A DNA stretch of 64,000 nucleotides from Actinomyces naeslundii (GCF_001956585.1 NZ_MSRR01000007.1:62001-126000), one strand, 5' to 3'; shown: positions 26,692 through 37,030, numbered from the stretch's first letter. The notes: generated by a model from the letters alone, not told the origin. Translations and numbers: made by a program.

Positions 26692-28218
26692 TCAGGACTT
26701 CGTGCGCGAGGCGATCTTGGCGTCGTTGCGGGTTGCCTGGGCGAAGGCCGCACCAGGAGCCGCCACGGAGCCGAAGGAGGCCAGGTCGCGGCGGAAGACG
26801 ACGGCGGCGAACCAGTCCATCATGATGCGCACCTTCCGGTTGAGGGTGGGCATCGCGTAGACGTGGTAACCGCGGTGAGCGGTCCAGGCCGTGAAGCCGC
26901 GCAGGTTCTGACCCAGGATGCGGGCCACGCCCTTGCCGATGCCCAGGGAGGCCACGGTGCCCAGGTTCTCGTGGGCGTAGACGGCCAGCCGCTGCTCACC
27001 CTGTCCACTGGTCCCATCACCCTCGGCCGGCCCGGTCAGGACGGCCACGAGGTTGTCGGCGAGGATGGCGGCCTGGCGCACGGCGTGCTGGGCGGTGGGG
27101 GCACAGGTGGCCTGTGGGTCCTCACTGGTGAGGTCGGGGACGGCGGCGCAGTCGCCGGCGGCCCAGGCCCCGGGCACGACGACGCCGTCGCGGGCCACCT
27201 GGAGGGTGGGCAGGGTGGTGACCCGGCCGCGGGCCTCGACGGGCAGGTCGGACTCGCTCAGGACGGGGGCGGCCTTGACCCCGGCGGTCCACACGATGGT
27301 GTCGGCGTCAAGCTCGGTGCCGTCGGACAGGACGACGTGCCCGTCGACGCAGGAGCTGAGGAAGGTGTTGAGCCGCACGTCGATGCCGCGCTCGCGCAGC
27401 TGCTCCAGGCCGTAGCCGGAGAGCTCCTCGGTCAGCTCGGGCAGGATGCGGCGCGAGCCCTCCACGAGGATGAAGCGCACGTCCGCCTGCTCCACGGAGT
27501 CGACGGTGGCGACCAGGGCCCGAGCCATGTCCTCGAGCTCGGCGATGGCCTCGACCCCGGCGAAGCCGCCGCCGACGAAGACGAAGGTGAGCAGCCGACG
27601 TCGGCGCTCGGCGTCCCAGGTGGAGGCGGCGTCCTCGATGCGGGACAGAACCCGGTTGCGCAGGGCGAGGGCCTCCTCGACCTGCTTGAAGCCGAGGGCC
27701 TGCTCGGCCAGGCCCGGGATCGGCAGGGTGCGGGCCTCGGCGCCCAGGGCGAGAACCAGGTGGTCGTAGCCGATCTGGTAGGGCTTGCCCTCCTCCTGGG
27801 TGGAGCCCGGTACCGGCGGTGCGATGGTCACGGTGCGTGAGGCGTGGTCGATGCCGGTGACGGAGCCGGTGATGATCGTGCACCCGGCCAGGGACCGCCG
27901 GTGGGAGGCGATGACGTGACGCGGCTGGATGGACCCGGCGGCAACCTCGGGCAGGAAGGGCTGGTAGGTCATGTAGGGACGAGGGTCAATGATGGCGATC
28001 TCGACCTGGTCGGTTCCCAGCCGGGCCCGCAGTGCTCTGGCGGTGCAGAACCCGACGTAGCCACCGCCGGCAATGACGACGCGCGGGGGGCGGGACCTGC
28101 CGTCGGGGGCCGAGGCGGTGGGGACGTTGGGACGGGTCGGGCGGACGGCCAGGGCGAGTGCAGCGCCGGCGGCAAGGACGCCGGCGGTGGACAGCGCAAT
28201 GGTGGTGCTGCGGCTCAT
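26692..28218 (-). CDS. ndh: Type II NADH:quinone oxidoreductase (NDH-2)
   Basis: A 508-residue FAD-dependent, non-proton-pumping NADH dehydrogenase. An N-terminal hydrophobic segment ([18 protein letters not shown]) could anchor it. The FAD Rossmann motif is [17 protein letters not shown], the NAD(H) motif [16 protein letters not shown], and [14 protein letters not shown] with ACGD-like [11 protein letters not shown] complete the pattern. C-terminal helices ([15 protein letters not shown]) would associate with the membrane. ATG 28218 is chosen over 28224. The N-terminal anchor is unusual, since NDH-2 usually binds by its C-terminus. Confidence 0.9.
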   Translation of the reverse strand: MSRSTTIALSTAGVLAAGAALALAVRPTRPNVPTASAPDGRSRPPRVVIAGGGYVGFCTARALRARLGTDQVEIAIIDPRPYMTYQPFLPEVAAGSIQPRHVIASHRRSLAGCTIITGSVTGIDHASRTVTIAPPVPGSTQEEGKPYQIGYDHLVLALGAEARTLPIPGLAEQALGFKQVEEALALRNRVLSRIEDAASTWDAERRRRLLTFVFVGGGFAGVEAIAELEDMARALVATVDSVEQADVRFILVEGSRRILPELTEELSGYGLEQLRERGIDVRLNTFLSSCVDGHVVLSDGTELDADTIVWTAGVKAAPVLSESDLPVEARGRVTTLPTLQVARDGVVVPGAWAAGDCAAVPDLTSEDPQATCAPTAQHAVRQAAILADNLVAVLTGPAEGDGTSGQGEQRLAVYAHENLGTVASLGIGKGVARILGQNLRGFTAWTAHRGYHVYAMPTLNRKVRIMMDWFAAVVFRRDLASFGSVAAPGAAFAQATRNDAKIASRTKS

Positions 28219-28320
28219 GCGCACAATCTAAGGGCACCCTTAGTCCAAATTCATATTGGGACCTTCTTCCCAGGCATGTTTCCTGTCACAGCGCGAGCGC
28301 TCGCACGGCGAAGCCCCCGC

Positions 28321-29466
28321 TCACCGATCGCCCGCCGCCACCGTCCACTGATCCAGAGCCAGCGCGGCCGCCCCTCGCGCCCACTCGTCGAACTCGAAGG
28401 GACGCAGCAGGACCGGCACCGGCGCCGCGGCCCAGTGCCGCAGGCCGCCCACCTCCCTCTCAAAGGTCTCGCGGTAAGCCTCCACCACGGCGACCCCCTC
28501 CCCGGAGACGACGACGAGCTCGGGGTCGACGTAGGCGATGAGCGACCCCACGACCCTTCCGACCGCCAGTGCGGCACGCCGCAGGATGTCGTCGACACCG
28601 CTGTGACGACGCATTCCAGGACTCAGGAGCACCTCGAGGCTCAGGTCCTGAGCCTCGCGCCCCAGGTGCTCAGCAGCCGCCCGAAGCATCCCCGAGGTCG
28701 AGGCGAGAGCCCGGGCGCACCCGGGGTGCCCGATCTCGCAGCTGGGCCCGGAGGGATCCACCGGCAGGTGTCCGACGCTGCCGGCCGCCCCCTGCGCACC
28801 GGAGACGACCTCACCGGCCACCACGACCCCACAGCCGATCCCGGCACCGAGGGTGACCAGGGCGAAGGGGTCCTTTCCGCGGCCGGCTCCGAACCAGGCC
28901 TCGGCGTAGGCGAAGGCGCGCACGTCGTTGGCCGCGACGCAGGGCAGCCCGGTGGCCTCGGAGACCATGGCGGCCAGGGGCACATCACGCCATCCCAGGA
29001 AGCTGGCCACCACAACGGTCCGTCTCCCGACGACCGCCGCCCCCAGGGAGATCCCGATCGCGTCGGGGCGCCGACCGCTGCGCTCAGCCAGCTGCGCCAC
29101 CACCGAGGCGATGAGGGCAGCTACGGAGCCGGCGTCGGTCTCGGTCAGCGGCAGGGAGTCACCGATGAGGACCTCACCCAGCGGGTCGGTCAGGACGGCG
29201 TAGAGGCGGTCGGCAGTGAGCTTGATCCCTGCAACGGTGGCGCTGTTCGGGGCGACGGCCAGGAGGCGGGTGGGCCGCCCCGGCCCGCCCGCCTCCGCCG
29301 GCGGCCGCTCCTCGACGAGACCGGCCTCGATGAGGGGGCGCACCGTGCGCGTCGTCGTCGCCGCAGACAGCCCCAGGCGCCCCCCGAGGTCGCCGCGACT
29401 CATGGGGCCGACGGAGATCAGGGCGAGCAGCGCCCTGGCGCCGAGGCTGCGTCCACCACCATCCAT
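28321..29466 (-). CDS. ROK-family transcriptional repressor, probable galactoside-operon regulator
   Basis: A 381-residue ROK protein: N-terminal MarR-like winged helix (MSRGDLGGRLGLSAATTTR), then a sugar-kinase-like domain with TLGAGIGCGVVVAGEVV and GAAGSVGHLP. The zinc motif of ROK proteins (CXCGXXGCXE) is degenerate here, PSCEIGHPGCARAL, lacking the middle Cys. ATG 29466 has AGGAGCCGGCG upstream; the long open frame to 30315 is a shadow of the alpha-galactosidase gene. Divergent from the alpha-galactosidase/ABC operon, which it most likely controls. With a HTH it is a regulator, not a kinase. Confidence 0.88.
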   Translation of the reverse strand: MDGGGRSLGARALLALISVGPMSRGDLGGRLGLSAATTTRTVRPLIEAGLVEERPPAEAGGPGRPTRLLAVAPNSATVAGIKLTADRLYAVLTDPLGEVLIGDSLPLTETDAGSVAALIASVVAQLAERSGRRPDAIGISLGAAVVGRRTVVVASFLGWRDVPLAAMVSEATGLPCVAANDVRAFAYAEAWFGAGRGKDPFALVTLGAGIGCGVVVAGEVVSGAQGAAGSVGHLPVDPSGPSCEIGHPGCARALASTSGMLRAAAEHLGREAQDLSLEVLLSPGMRRHSGVDDILRRAALAVGRVVGSLIAYVDPELVVVSGEGVAVVEAYRETFEREVGGLRHWAAAPVPVLLRPFEFDEWARGAAALALDQWTVAAGDR

Positions 29467-29548
29467 CGCCGGCTCCTGTTCCTGCCATCGCCATCTACCG
29501 GATGAGCCACACGGCCCGTGACCTGGGACGACGCCCACCGCCGCCCAC

Positions 29549-29604
29549 TTTGTACCGACACTGTAGGACAAACGCTTGCGAAATCCGGCACCATCAATTA
29601 TTTT
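29549..29604 (+). promoter_or_regulatory. Alpha-galactosidase operon promoter and candidate operator
   Basis: TTGCGA (29576-29581), a 17-base spacer and TATTTT (29599-29604) form a good promoter 50 bases before the start codon. Directly upstream lies an imperfect inverted repeat, TTTGTACC (29549-29556) and GGACAAA (29566-29572), a plausible ROK operator. The rest of 29467-29653 is featureless. Confidence 0.5.
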
Positions 29605-29653
29605 CATCTTACAAGGAATCGCCTCTGATTCCTTCCCCTCCCCTGGAAGGACG

Positions 29654-31837
29654 ATGATGACCCTCCATCTGCGCCGAGCCGACACCTCCGTGGTCCTTGA
29701 CCTGCCCGACGACCGTTTCCCGGTGGTGCGCCACTGGGGTCCCGACCTGGGTGACGTCAGCGGTGACGACCTGACCGACGCGGCCCTGGCTGCAGCGACG
29801 TCCCTGGGCACCAACACCGCCTGGATCACCAATGACCTGCCGATCCTGCCCCTGGCCCACCTGGGTTGGAGCGCGCGTCCCGCCGTGGCGCTCTCGCGCA
29901 CCGACGGCACGGCCTTCTCCCCCCACCCCACCGCCTTCAGCCACGAGGAGAGTTCCGAGGACACCCCCGCCGGCACCGCCCTCGTCGTGCGCTCCAGCGG
30001 AACCGACGCCGCCCACGAGCTGACCCTGGGTACCGAGCTGCGCCTGGAACCCTGTGGCCTGGTTCGCGTGCGCTCCTGGGTCCGCGACGACCGCCCCGAG
30101 TCCGACGGCGAGCAGGGAGCCGACCTCGTCGTCGGCGAGCTCACCCCGGTGCTGCCGCTGCCCGACAGCGCCGACGAGCTGCTCGACACCACCGGCCACC
30201 ACGTCCAGGAGCGCCGGCTCGTGCGTACCCCCTTCACCCCGGGCACCCGCCTGCGCGAGTCCTGGGAGGGGCGCCCGGGGCACGACGCCGTCACCTGGCT
30301 GGCCGCCGGCCCCACCGGCTTCGGATGGCGCAGCGGGCGCGTCCACGGCGTTCACGCGGCCTGGTCCGGCAATGTCCGCCACCTGGCGATGAACCCAGCC
30401 TCGGGGCGCAAGCTCCTGGGAGCCGGAGAGCTGCTCCTGCCGGGCGAGGTCTTACTGGCCCCCGGTCAGACCTACACCTCTCCGTGGACGGTCTTCTCCT
30501 GGGGCGAGGGACTGGACGCCCTGGCCCACCGCAGCCACGCCTGGCTGCGCTCGCACCCGGCTCACCCCGACCGCCCCCGCCCAGTGCTGCTCAACACCTG
30601 GGAGGCCGTCTACTTCGACCACGACCTGGACAAGCTCAAGGCCCTGGCCGACGCCGCGGCCCAGGTCGGCATCGAGCGCTACGTCCTGGACGACGGCTGG
30701 TTCGGCTCCCGCCGCGACGACACCTCGGGACTGGGCGACTGGCAGGTCTCCCCCGAGGCCTGGCCGGACGGTCTGGAGCCGCTCGTGGAGCACGTCCACG
30801 CCCTGGGCATGGAGTTCGGCCTGTGGTTCGAGCCGGAGATGATCAACGTCGACTCCGAGCTGGCCCGCGCCCACCCGGACTGGATCCTGTCCGACGGCAC
30901 CGGCGGAGCTCCCGAGCACCGCCACCAGCGGGTCCTGGACCTGACCGCCCCCGGTGCCTGGGACTACCTGTTCGAGGCCATCTCCACCCTCGTGGAGCGC
31001 CTCGACATCGCCTACCTCAAGTGGGACCACAACTCCCCCCTGCTGGCCGCAGGGCATGAGGTCGCCAACCCCACCGCGGGACGCCAGGGGGCGGCCGCCG
31101 TCCACGACCAGACCCTGGCCGTCTACCGACTCCTGGACGCGCTCCACGAGCGCTTCCCCGACCTGGAGATCGAGTCCTGCGCCGGCGGCGGCGGCCGCAT
31201 CGACCTGGGGATCATGGAGCGCACCCAGCGGGTGTGGGCATCGGACTGCATCGATGCCCACGACCGCCAGAACATTCAGCGCGGCACCACGCTGCTGCTT
31301 CCTCCCGAGCTGGTGGGGACCCACGTCGGCTCGGGGCGGGCCCACACCACTCTGCGCGACCTCGACCTCGACTTCCGGGCCGGGACCTCCCTGTGGGGCC
31401 ACATGGGCGTGGAGTGGGATCTCACCGAGGCCGACGACGCAACCCGCGAGCGCCTGGCCTCCATCATCGCGCTGCACAAGGAGCTGCGCGGTCTGCTGCA
31501 CTCGGGGGTGACGGTCCACGCGGACCTGCCCGACGACGATGTGCTGCGCATCGAGGGCGTCGTCGCCCCTGACGGCTCCGACGCCCTGTTCGAGATCGCC
31601 TCGCTGGGTCAGCTCCTGGCCTGGCCCACGGCGCCGCGCCCGCTGCCCGGTCTGGACCCCTCGCGCCGCTACCACGTGGGTCTGGCGGCACCGGCTTACC
31701 CCGAGCTGAGCCTCGCGGCGAGCTGGATGGCCGAGGGCGTGACCCTGCCGGGCTCCTACCTGACCACCACGGGTCTGGCACTGCCGGTGCTGCACCCCGA
31801 CCACCTCGTCCTGCTGCGCGTGAGCGCCGTCGACTGA
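29654..31837 (+). CDS. Alpha-galactosidase, GH36
   Basis: A 727-residue cytoplasmic GH36 enzyme releasing galactose from melibiose- or raffinose-type sugars; no signal peptide. An N-terminal beta-sandwich precedes the TIM barrel, which shows YVLDDGWFGSRRDD, the nucleophile in YLKWDHNSPL (Asp about 458), ESCAGGGGRIDLG, and the acid/base in SDCIDAHDRQNIQ (Asp about 531). ATG 29654 has GGAAGGACG upstream. It heads an operon with two permeases and a binding protein 113 bases downstream. Length matches family members such as AgaA/RafA. Confidence 0.94.
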   Translation: MMTLHLRRADTSVVLDLPDDRFPVVRHWGPDLGDVSGDDLTDAALAAATSLGTNTAWITNDLPILPLAHLGWSARPAVALSRTDGTAFSPHPTAFSHEESSEDTPAGTALVVRSSGTDAAHELTLGTELRLEPCGLVRVRSWVRDDRPESDGEQGADLVVGELTPVLPLPDSADELLDTTGHHVQERRLVRTPFTPGTRLRESWEGRPGHDAVTWLAAGPTGFGWRSGRVHGVHAAWSGNVRHLAMNPASGRKLLGAGELLLPGEVLLAPGQTYTSPWTVFSWGEGLDALAHRSHAWLRSHPAHPDRPRPVLLNTWEAVYFDHDLDKLKALADAAAQVGIERYVLDDGWFGSRRDDTSGLGDWQVSPEAWPDGLEPLVEHVHALGMEFGLWFEPEMINVDSELARAHPDWILSDGTGGAPEHRHQRVLDLTAPGAWDYLFEAISTLVERLDIAYLKWDHNSPLLAAGHEVANPTAGRQGAAAVHDQTLAVYRLLDALHERFPDLEIESCAGGGGRIDLGIMERTQRVWASDCIDAHDRQNIQRGTTLLLPPELVGTHVGSGRAHTTLRDLDLDFRAGTSLWGHMGVEWDLTEADDATRERLASIIALHKELRGLLHSGVTVHADLPDDDVLRIEGVVAPDGSDALFEIASLGQLLAWPTAPRPLPGLDPSRRYHVGLAAPAYPELSLAASWMAEGVTLPGSYLTTTGLALPVLHPDHLVLLRVSAVD

Positions 31838-31950
31838 CGGCTCGGCGATCCTCCGAGTCGCTGATCCGCCCTCCCTTCTTCTGCCCGTTCCTGCCCCCAC
31901 CCATCCGTTTTCGACCCGTTTTCCCACATCACCGTCGATTTGGAGACCCG

Positions 31951-32862
31951 ATGTCAACTTTGACCCTAGTCGAGCAACCATCTCGTCGGCAGCGCAAGCC
32001 ACGCTCCGACCTCAAGCTCGGCCTCGCCTTCATCCTCCCGGCGACGATCGGCCTCGTCGCCTTCTACATCTGGCCCCTCATCCGAGGCATCTGGCTGTCC
32101 TTCACCGAGTACAACCTCCTGACCCCCGAGGAGTTCACCGGCCTGGACAACTACAAGCGCATGGTCCAGGACGACACCTTCTGGAACGCCGTCGTCGTCA
32201 CCGTGGAGTACGTGGTCATCAACATCGGTCTGCAGACGATCCTGGCGCTCCTCATTGCCGTCCTCATGCAGCGCCTGACCCAGTCCACCTTCGTGCGATC
32301 CATCGTGCTGACGCCCTACCTCGTCTCCAACGTGGTCGCCGCCATGCTGTGGCTGTGGATCCTGGACAACACGCTGGGCATCACCAACCAGCTCCTGGAG
32401 TCCCTGACGGGCTCTGCCGTCGACTTCTTCTCCTCGTCGATGGCCATCCCCACCATCGCCATCATCAACGTGTGGCGGCACGTGGGCTACACGGCCCTGC
32501 TCATCTTCGCGGGCCTGCAGTCGATCCCGAACACGGTCTACGAGGCCGGCAAGATGGACGGCGCCAGCGAGTGGCGGATGTTCTGGAGGATCACCGTCCC
32601 GCTGCTGCGTCCCATCCTGGCGCTGGTACTCATCATGACGATGATCGGCTCCTTCCAGGTCTTCGACACCGTCTCGGTGGCCACCCAGGGCGGCCCCGTC
32701 AACGCCACCCGCGTGCTGCAGTACTACATCTACGACATGGCCTTCGGGCGATTCCAGTTCGGATACGCCTCCGCCATGGCGGTGGGGCTGCTGCTCGTCC
32801 TGGCGGCGATCACGATCCTGCAGTACCACATGACCCGTGCGGGCGAGACGGACCTGGACTGA
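31951..32862 (+). CDS. Sugar ABC transporter permease, MalF type
   Basis: A 303-residue inner-membrane permease of the carbohydrate uptake-1 family with six predicted helices. The EAA loop that contacts the ATPase is EAGKMDGASEWRMFWRI. ATG 31951 has GGAGACCCG in front. Lies between the alpha-galactosidase gene and a MalG-type permease (12 bases away). Likely imports alpha-galactosides such as raffinose, melibiose or stachyose; this is inferred from the operon. Confidence 0.92.
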   Translation: MSTLTLVEQPSRRQRKPRSDLKLGLAFILPATIGLVAFYIWPLIRGIWLSFTEYNLLTPEEFTGLDNYKRMVQDDTFWNAVVVTVEYVVINIGLQTILALLIAVLMQRLTQSTFVRSIVLTPYLVSNVVAAMLWLWILDNTLGITNQLLESLTGSAVDFFSSSMAIPTIAIINVWRHVGYTALLIFAGLQSIPNTVYEAGKMDGASEWRMFWRITVPLLRPILALVLIMTMIGSFQVFDTVSVATQGGPVNATRVLQYYIYDMAFGRFQFGYASAMAVGLLLVLAAITILQYHMTRAGETDLD

Positions 32863-32874
32863 GGAGGACCACCC

Positions 32875-33828
32875 ATGACAACGACAACCGCATCCGTGTC
32901 CTCCGCAAAATCCCCCAAGGCAGCCGCTGCGGCGTCCGCCGAGGCCCCCGGCCGCCGGCTCACCGTCGGCAAGGCCCTGGCCTGGGCGGCGATGATCCTC
33001 ATCATGCTGTTCACGCTCCTGCCCTTCTACTGGGTCCTGCGTACAGCGCTGTCCTCCAACGCGGGCATCACGGCCCACCCCACCAGCCTGCTGCCGGTGG
33101 ACATCAACCTGCGCGGCTTCGCCCGCGTCTTCGGCATGCAGTCCACCGAGGATGCCCTGGCCGACGGCGGCAGCGGCGCAGCCATCAACTTCTGGCTCTA
33201 CCTGCGCAACTCGGTCATCATCTCCACACTGGTCACCGTCGGGCAGGTCTTCTTCTCGGCGATGGCCGCCTACTCCTTCTCCCGCCTGCGCTGGAAGGGA
33301 CGCGACACGGTCTTCGCCGTGTTCCTGGGCGCTCTCATGGTCCCCTCGATCTTCACGCTCCTGCCCAACTTCGTGCTGGTCAAGCAGCTCCATCTCATCG
33401 ACACCTTCCTCGGGGTGGCGCTGCCGACCATGTTCATGACGCCCTTCGCGGTGTTCTTCCTCAAGCAGTTCTTCATGAACATCCCGCGCGAGCTGGAGGA
33501 GGCCGCACTGCTCGACGGCGCCTCGAAGATCCGGGTGTTCTTCACCCTCATCCTGCCCATGGCCAAGGCCCCGATCTCGACGCTGGCGATCCTGACCTAC
33601 ATCACGGCCTGGAACGACTACTTCTGGCCCCTGCTGGTCTCCTACACGGACTCCTCGCGGGTGCTCACGGTGGCCCTGGCGGTCTTCCGCTCCCAGGCCC
33701 CGCAGACCGGCCCCGACTGGGCCGGGCTCATGGCCGCCACGCTCGTGGCCGCCCTCCCGATGCTCCTGCTGTTCATGGCCTTCGCCCGGCGCATCGTCAA
33801 CTCCATCGGCTTTACCGGAATCAAGTGA
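32875..33828 (+). CDS. Sugar ABC transporter permease, MalG type
   Basis: A 317-residue partner permease with six helices and the EAA loop EEAALLDGASKIRVFFTLI. The first ~35 residues are a Ser/Ala-rich cytoplasmic extension. Starts 12 bases after the MalF-type gene with AGGAGG in the gap. No ATPase gene follows; such systems usually share a general MsmK/MsiK-type ATPase encoded elsewhere. Confidence 0.92.
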   Translation: MTTTTASVSSAKSPKAAAAASAEAPGRRLTVGKALAWAAMILIMLFTLLPFYWVLRTALSSNAGITAHPTSLLPVDINLRGFARVFGMQSTEDALADGGSGAAINFWLYLRNSVIISTLVTVGQVFFSAMAAYSFSRLRWKGRDTVFAVFLGALMVPSIFTLLPNFVLVKQLHLIDTFLGVALPTMFMTPFAVFFLKQFFMNIPRELEEAALLDGASKIRVFFTLILPMAKAPISTLAILTYITAWNDYFWPLLVSYTDSSRVLTVALAVFRSQAPQTGPDWAGLMAATLVAALPMLLLFMAFARRIVNSIGFTGIK

Positions 33829-33836
33829 GGCATCAG

Positions 33837-35231
33837 ATGACGACTCAACCGATCAGCCCTCTTCGCTCCTCACTGTCGCGCCGCAGTCTCCTGTGCGGCC
33901 TGGCCTCGGGCGCGGCCGCCCTGACCCTGGCCGCCTGCTCCGGCGGCTCCAGGAAGTCGGGACCCGGCGCCGTGGAGTACTGGATGTGGGACGCCAGCCA
34001 GCTGCCCGCCTACGAGGCCTGCGCCAAGGCCTTCGAGGCCAAGACCGGCATCAAGGTCAATATCACCCAGATCGCCTGGGGCGACTACTGGACCAAGCTG
34101 ACAGCCGGTTTCATCGCCGGGACCGGACCGGACGCCTTCACCGACCACATCTCCAAGTTCGCCCAGTTCGTGGATCTGGAGGTCCTGGTCCCGCTGGAGA
34201 AGCAGGCCGCTTGGGCCGGTGTCGACGAGTCCGCCTTCCAGGAGGGCCTCATCGACCTGTGGAAGGGGGAGGACGGCCACCAGTACGGCTGCCCCAAGGA
34301 CTGGGACACCGTGGCGGTCTTCTACAACCGGGACATGCTCACCCAGGCGGGCCTGACCGATGCCGATCTGGCCGGCTGGTCCTGGAACCCCACCGACGGC
34401 GGAACCTTTGAGAAGATCCTCGCCCGCCTGACCGTGGACAAGAACGGCGTGCGCGGTGACGAGCCCGGCTTCGACAAGAACCGGGTGGCCGTCTACGGCC
34501 TGGGCATCCAGGATGCTGGCACCGGGGACGGCCAGACCCAGTGGAGTCCCTTCACCGGCTCGGCCGGCGACTGGTTCTACACGAACAAGGAGACGTGGGG
34601 GAACCACTACCGCTACGACGAGAAGGTCTTCCAGGACGCCATGGACTGGTACTTCGGCCTGGTGGACAAGGGTTATATGCCTCCTCGTGGCGCCTTCTCC
34701 TCCACGACCAGCACCGATGTCCAACTCGGCAGCGGCAAGGTCGCCATGTGCTTCAACGGCTCGTGGATGTTCAGCACCTACGCCAAGCTCGACGTCAAGG
34801 TCGGGATCGCGGCCAATCCTGTGGGCCCCAGCGGCAAGTCGGCCTCCCTGTACAACGGGCTGGGCGACTCGATCTCCAAGCAGTCGGCCAACATCGACAA
34901 TGCCTCCAAGTGGGTGGCCTTCCTGGGAACCGCCGAGGCGCAGGACATCGTGGCCTCTCACGGAATCGTCTTCCCGGCGATCGCCTCCTCCACTGACAAG
35001 GCAGTGAAGGTCTTCGAGGAAACTGGCCTGCCCACCAAGCCCTTCACCCAGCACCTGGAGGACAAGTCCACCTTCTTCTTCCCACTGACCTACTTCGGCG
35101 CGGACGTGGCCGCCATCATGAAGCCCGCGACGGACGACCTGTGGGCGAACCGGGTGCCCGCCTCGACACTGACGAAGTACAACGAGCAGGTCAACCTCCT
35201 GTTCGAGACCTCCAAGCACGAGAAGGGTTAA
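33837..35231 (+). CDS. Sugar ABC transporter substrate-binding lipoprotein
   Basis: A 464-residue solute-binding protein of the carbohydrate (family 1) type. The signal sequence has twin arginines followed by a hydrophobic stretch and a lipobox (SRRSLLCGLASG...LAAC, Cys34), suggesting Tat- or Sec-exported lipoprotein. Mature sequence VEYWMWDASQLPAYEACAKA and FEAKTGIKVNITQIAWGDYW is typical. ATG 33837 lies eight bases after the permease stop; the frame is open far upstream through the permease genes, but that portion is a shadow. Captures the oligosaccharide for the two permeases. Confidence 0.92.
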   Translation: MTTQPISPLRSSLSRRSLLCGLASGAAALTLAACSGGSRKSGPGAVEYWMWDASQLPAYEACAKAFEAKTGIKVNITQIAWGDYWTKLTAGFIAGTGPDAFTDHISKFAQFVDLEVLVPLEKQAAWAGVDESAFQEGLIDLWKGEDGHQYGCPKDWDTVAVFYNRDMLTQAGLTDADLAGWSWNPTDGGTFEKILARLTVDKNGVRGDEPGFDKNRVAVYGLGIQDAGTGDGQTQWSPFTGSAGDWFYTNKETWGNHYRYDEKVFQDAMDWYFGLVDKGYMPPRGAFSSTTSTDVQLGSGKVAMCFNGSWMFSTYAKLDVKVGIAANPVGPSGKSASLYNGLGDSISKQSANIDNASKWVAFLGTAEAQDIVASHGIVFPAIASSTDKAVKVFEETGLPTKPFTQHLEDKSTFFFPLTYFGADVAAIMKPATDDLWANRVPASTLTKYNEQVNLLFETSKHEKG

Positions 35232-35258
35232 CAGCACGGTTGCTTCTGACCAACCGGA

Positions 35259-35289
35259 GGCCGGGTCCGGCATATCGCCGGGCCCGGCC
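35259..35289. terminator. Bidirectional terminator between galactoside operon and fhs
   Basis: A 13-bp stem with one G-T pair (GGCCGGGTCCGGC and GCCGGGCCCGGCC) and loop ATATC lies 28 bases after the binding-protein stop and just beyond the converging fhs gene end. Confidence 0.75.
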
Positions 35290-35297
35290 CGCGACCG

Positions 35298-37030
35298 TCA
35301 TCGCAGCCCCACGATCTCCCCGGTGTCGGCGTCGACGTCGACGCGCTCGGCCGCGGGACGGCTCGACAGGCCCGGCATGGTCGACAGGCTGCCGCAGATC
35401 ACGCAGACGTAACCCGCCCCGGCGGCCAGGCGCACCTCGCGCACCGGCAGACGCCACCCGGTGGGGACACCCTTGAGGCCGGGCTCAGCGGACAGGGAAA
35501 GCGGGGTCTTGGCGACAATGACTGGCAGGCCCCCGAAACCGCCGCGCTCATAGTCGTCCAGCAACCTGCTCGCGGCAGAGGTGTAGTCCACACCGTCGGC
35601 TCCGTAGAGAGCCGCCACTTTGGAGATCTTGGTGCGCAGGTCATCCTCAGGCTCGTAGACGGGGCGGATGGAGACCGCATCGCCGGTCTCCCGGCAGGCC
35701 TCGACGACGGCGCTCGCCAGGTCGAGGCAGCCCTCACCTCCTCGAGTCACGGGGTGGCAGACGGCCACCCGGGCACCGGCCTCGCGGGCGATGCTCCTCA
35801 CTTCCTCGACCTCGCTGTCATGGTCGGTGGGGAAGACATTGATGGCCACGACCGGAGTGATGCCGAAGCCCCGCACGATCTGAAGGTGCTTGAGCAGGTT
35901 GGCCGCGCCGGTGCGTACGTCCTCGACCTTCTCCTGGAGCATCTCCTCGGGCAGGTCCTTGCCGCTGACGAGGCGGTAGCGGCCGGAGTGGGCCTTGAGC
36001 GCCCTGATGGTGACCACGACGACGGCGGCACTCGGGTGCATCCCGGAGACGGCGCACTTGAGGTCCACGAAGCGCTCCAGACCCATGTCGGATCCGAAGC
36101 CGGCCTCGGTGAGGATGTAGCCGCCATCCCTGGCTCCTGCTGCAGCGACGCGGTCGGCGATGACCGAGGAGCATCCGGTGGCGATATTGCCGAAGGGGCC
36201 GGTGTGAACCAGGACGGGGGTGCCCTCACCGGTGCGCAGGAGGTTGGGCTCGAGCGCGTCGCGCAGGACGGCGCACATGGCACCGGCTGCCTTGAGGTCC
36301 TCGGCGCTGATCCACTCTCCGCCGCGGCTTCGGCCGATGACGATGCGCCCCAGGCGCTTGCGCAGGTCGGCCAGGTCCGTGGCCAGCGACATGATGACCA
36401 TGAGCTCGCTGGCCGGGGTGATGTCGAAGGATGCCTGCCGGGTGACGCCATCGACCTTGGAGCCCAGGCCGGTGACGATATGGCGCAGGGCCCGGTCGTT
36501 GACGTCCAGGACCCGGGGCCAGGTGATGGTGCGCTCGTCGATGTCGAGCTCATTGCCGTGGTGCAGGTGGTTGTCGATCATCGCCGACAGGAGGTTGTGG
36601 GCGGCGGTGATGGCGTGGAAGTCGCCGGTCAGGTGCAGGTTCATCCGCTCGGCCGGCAGGATGCGGGCGCCCCCGGAGCCGCCGGCCCCGCCCTTGATGC
36701 CGAAGGTGGGTCCCATGGCCGACTGGCGCAGGGTGAGGACGGCCTGCTCTCCCAGACGAGTGAGCCCCTGAGCCAGTCCGATGGCCGTGGTGGTCTTGCC
36801 CTCCCCGAAAGGCGTCGGTGTGATCGCAGTGACGACGATGTAGCGGGCTTTGCCGGGACCATCCTGTGCCCGGCCCCCTCACCACAAGGAATCAGGGCGC
36901 GCAGATCGATCTTGGCCACGTCGTGACCATAGGGAACAACGTGCTCGGCAGCGATTCCCGCCGAGGCCGCCAACGCGCCAAGGTCAACCGGGGTCTGAGA
37001 GCCGTCAGTGGCCGCAATCGCCTGAGTCAT
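35298..37030 (-). pseudogene. fhs: Formate-tetrahydrofolate ligase, interrupted by a frameshift
   Basis: Fhs makes 10-formyl-THF from formate, THF and ATP. The N-terminal part (MTQAIAATDGSQTPVDL ... EHVVPYGHDVAKIDLRALIP) is read from ATG 37030, and the rest (YIVVTAITPTPFGEGKTTTA, then GPTFGIKGGAGG to the end) lies in another frame. The break falls at a run of five Gs on the coding strand (plus-strand C5, 36874-36878). One extra G would join the frames into about 577 residues, a normal length. The downstream open frame beginning at 36716 lacks the ATP-binding loop (codons at 36806-36786). Could be a real mutation, a phase-variable tract or a sequencing error. Converges on the galactoside operon. 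Confidence 0.85.

Noticed and set aside
32349-35231. 960-codon frame spanning the permeases and the binding protein
   Set aside because: Only the part from 33837 is real. The upstream portion is an out-of-frame reading of the two permease genes.
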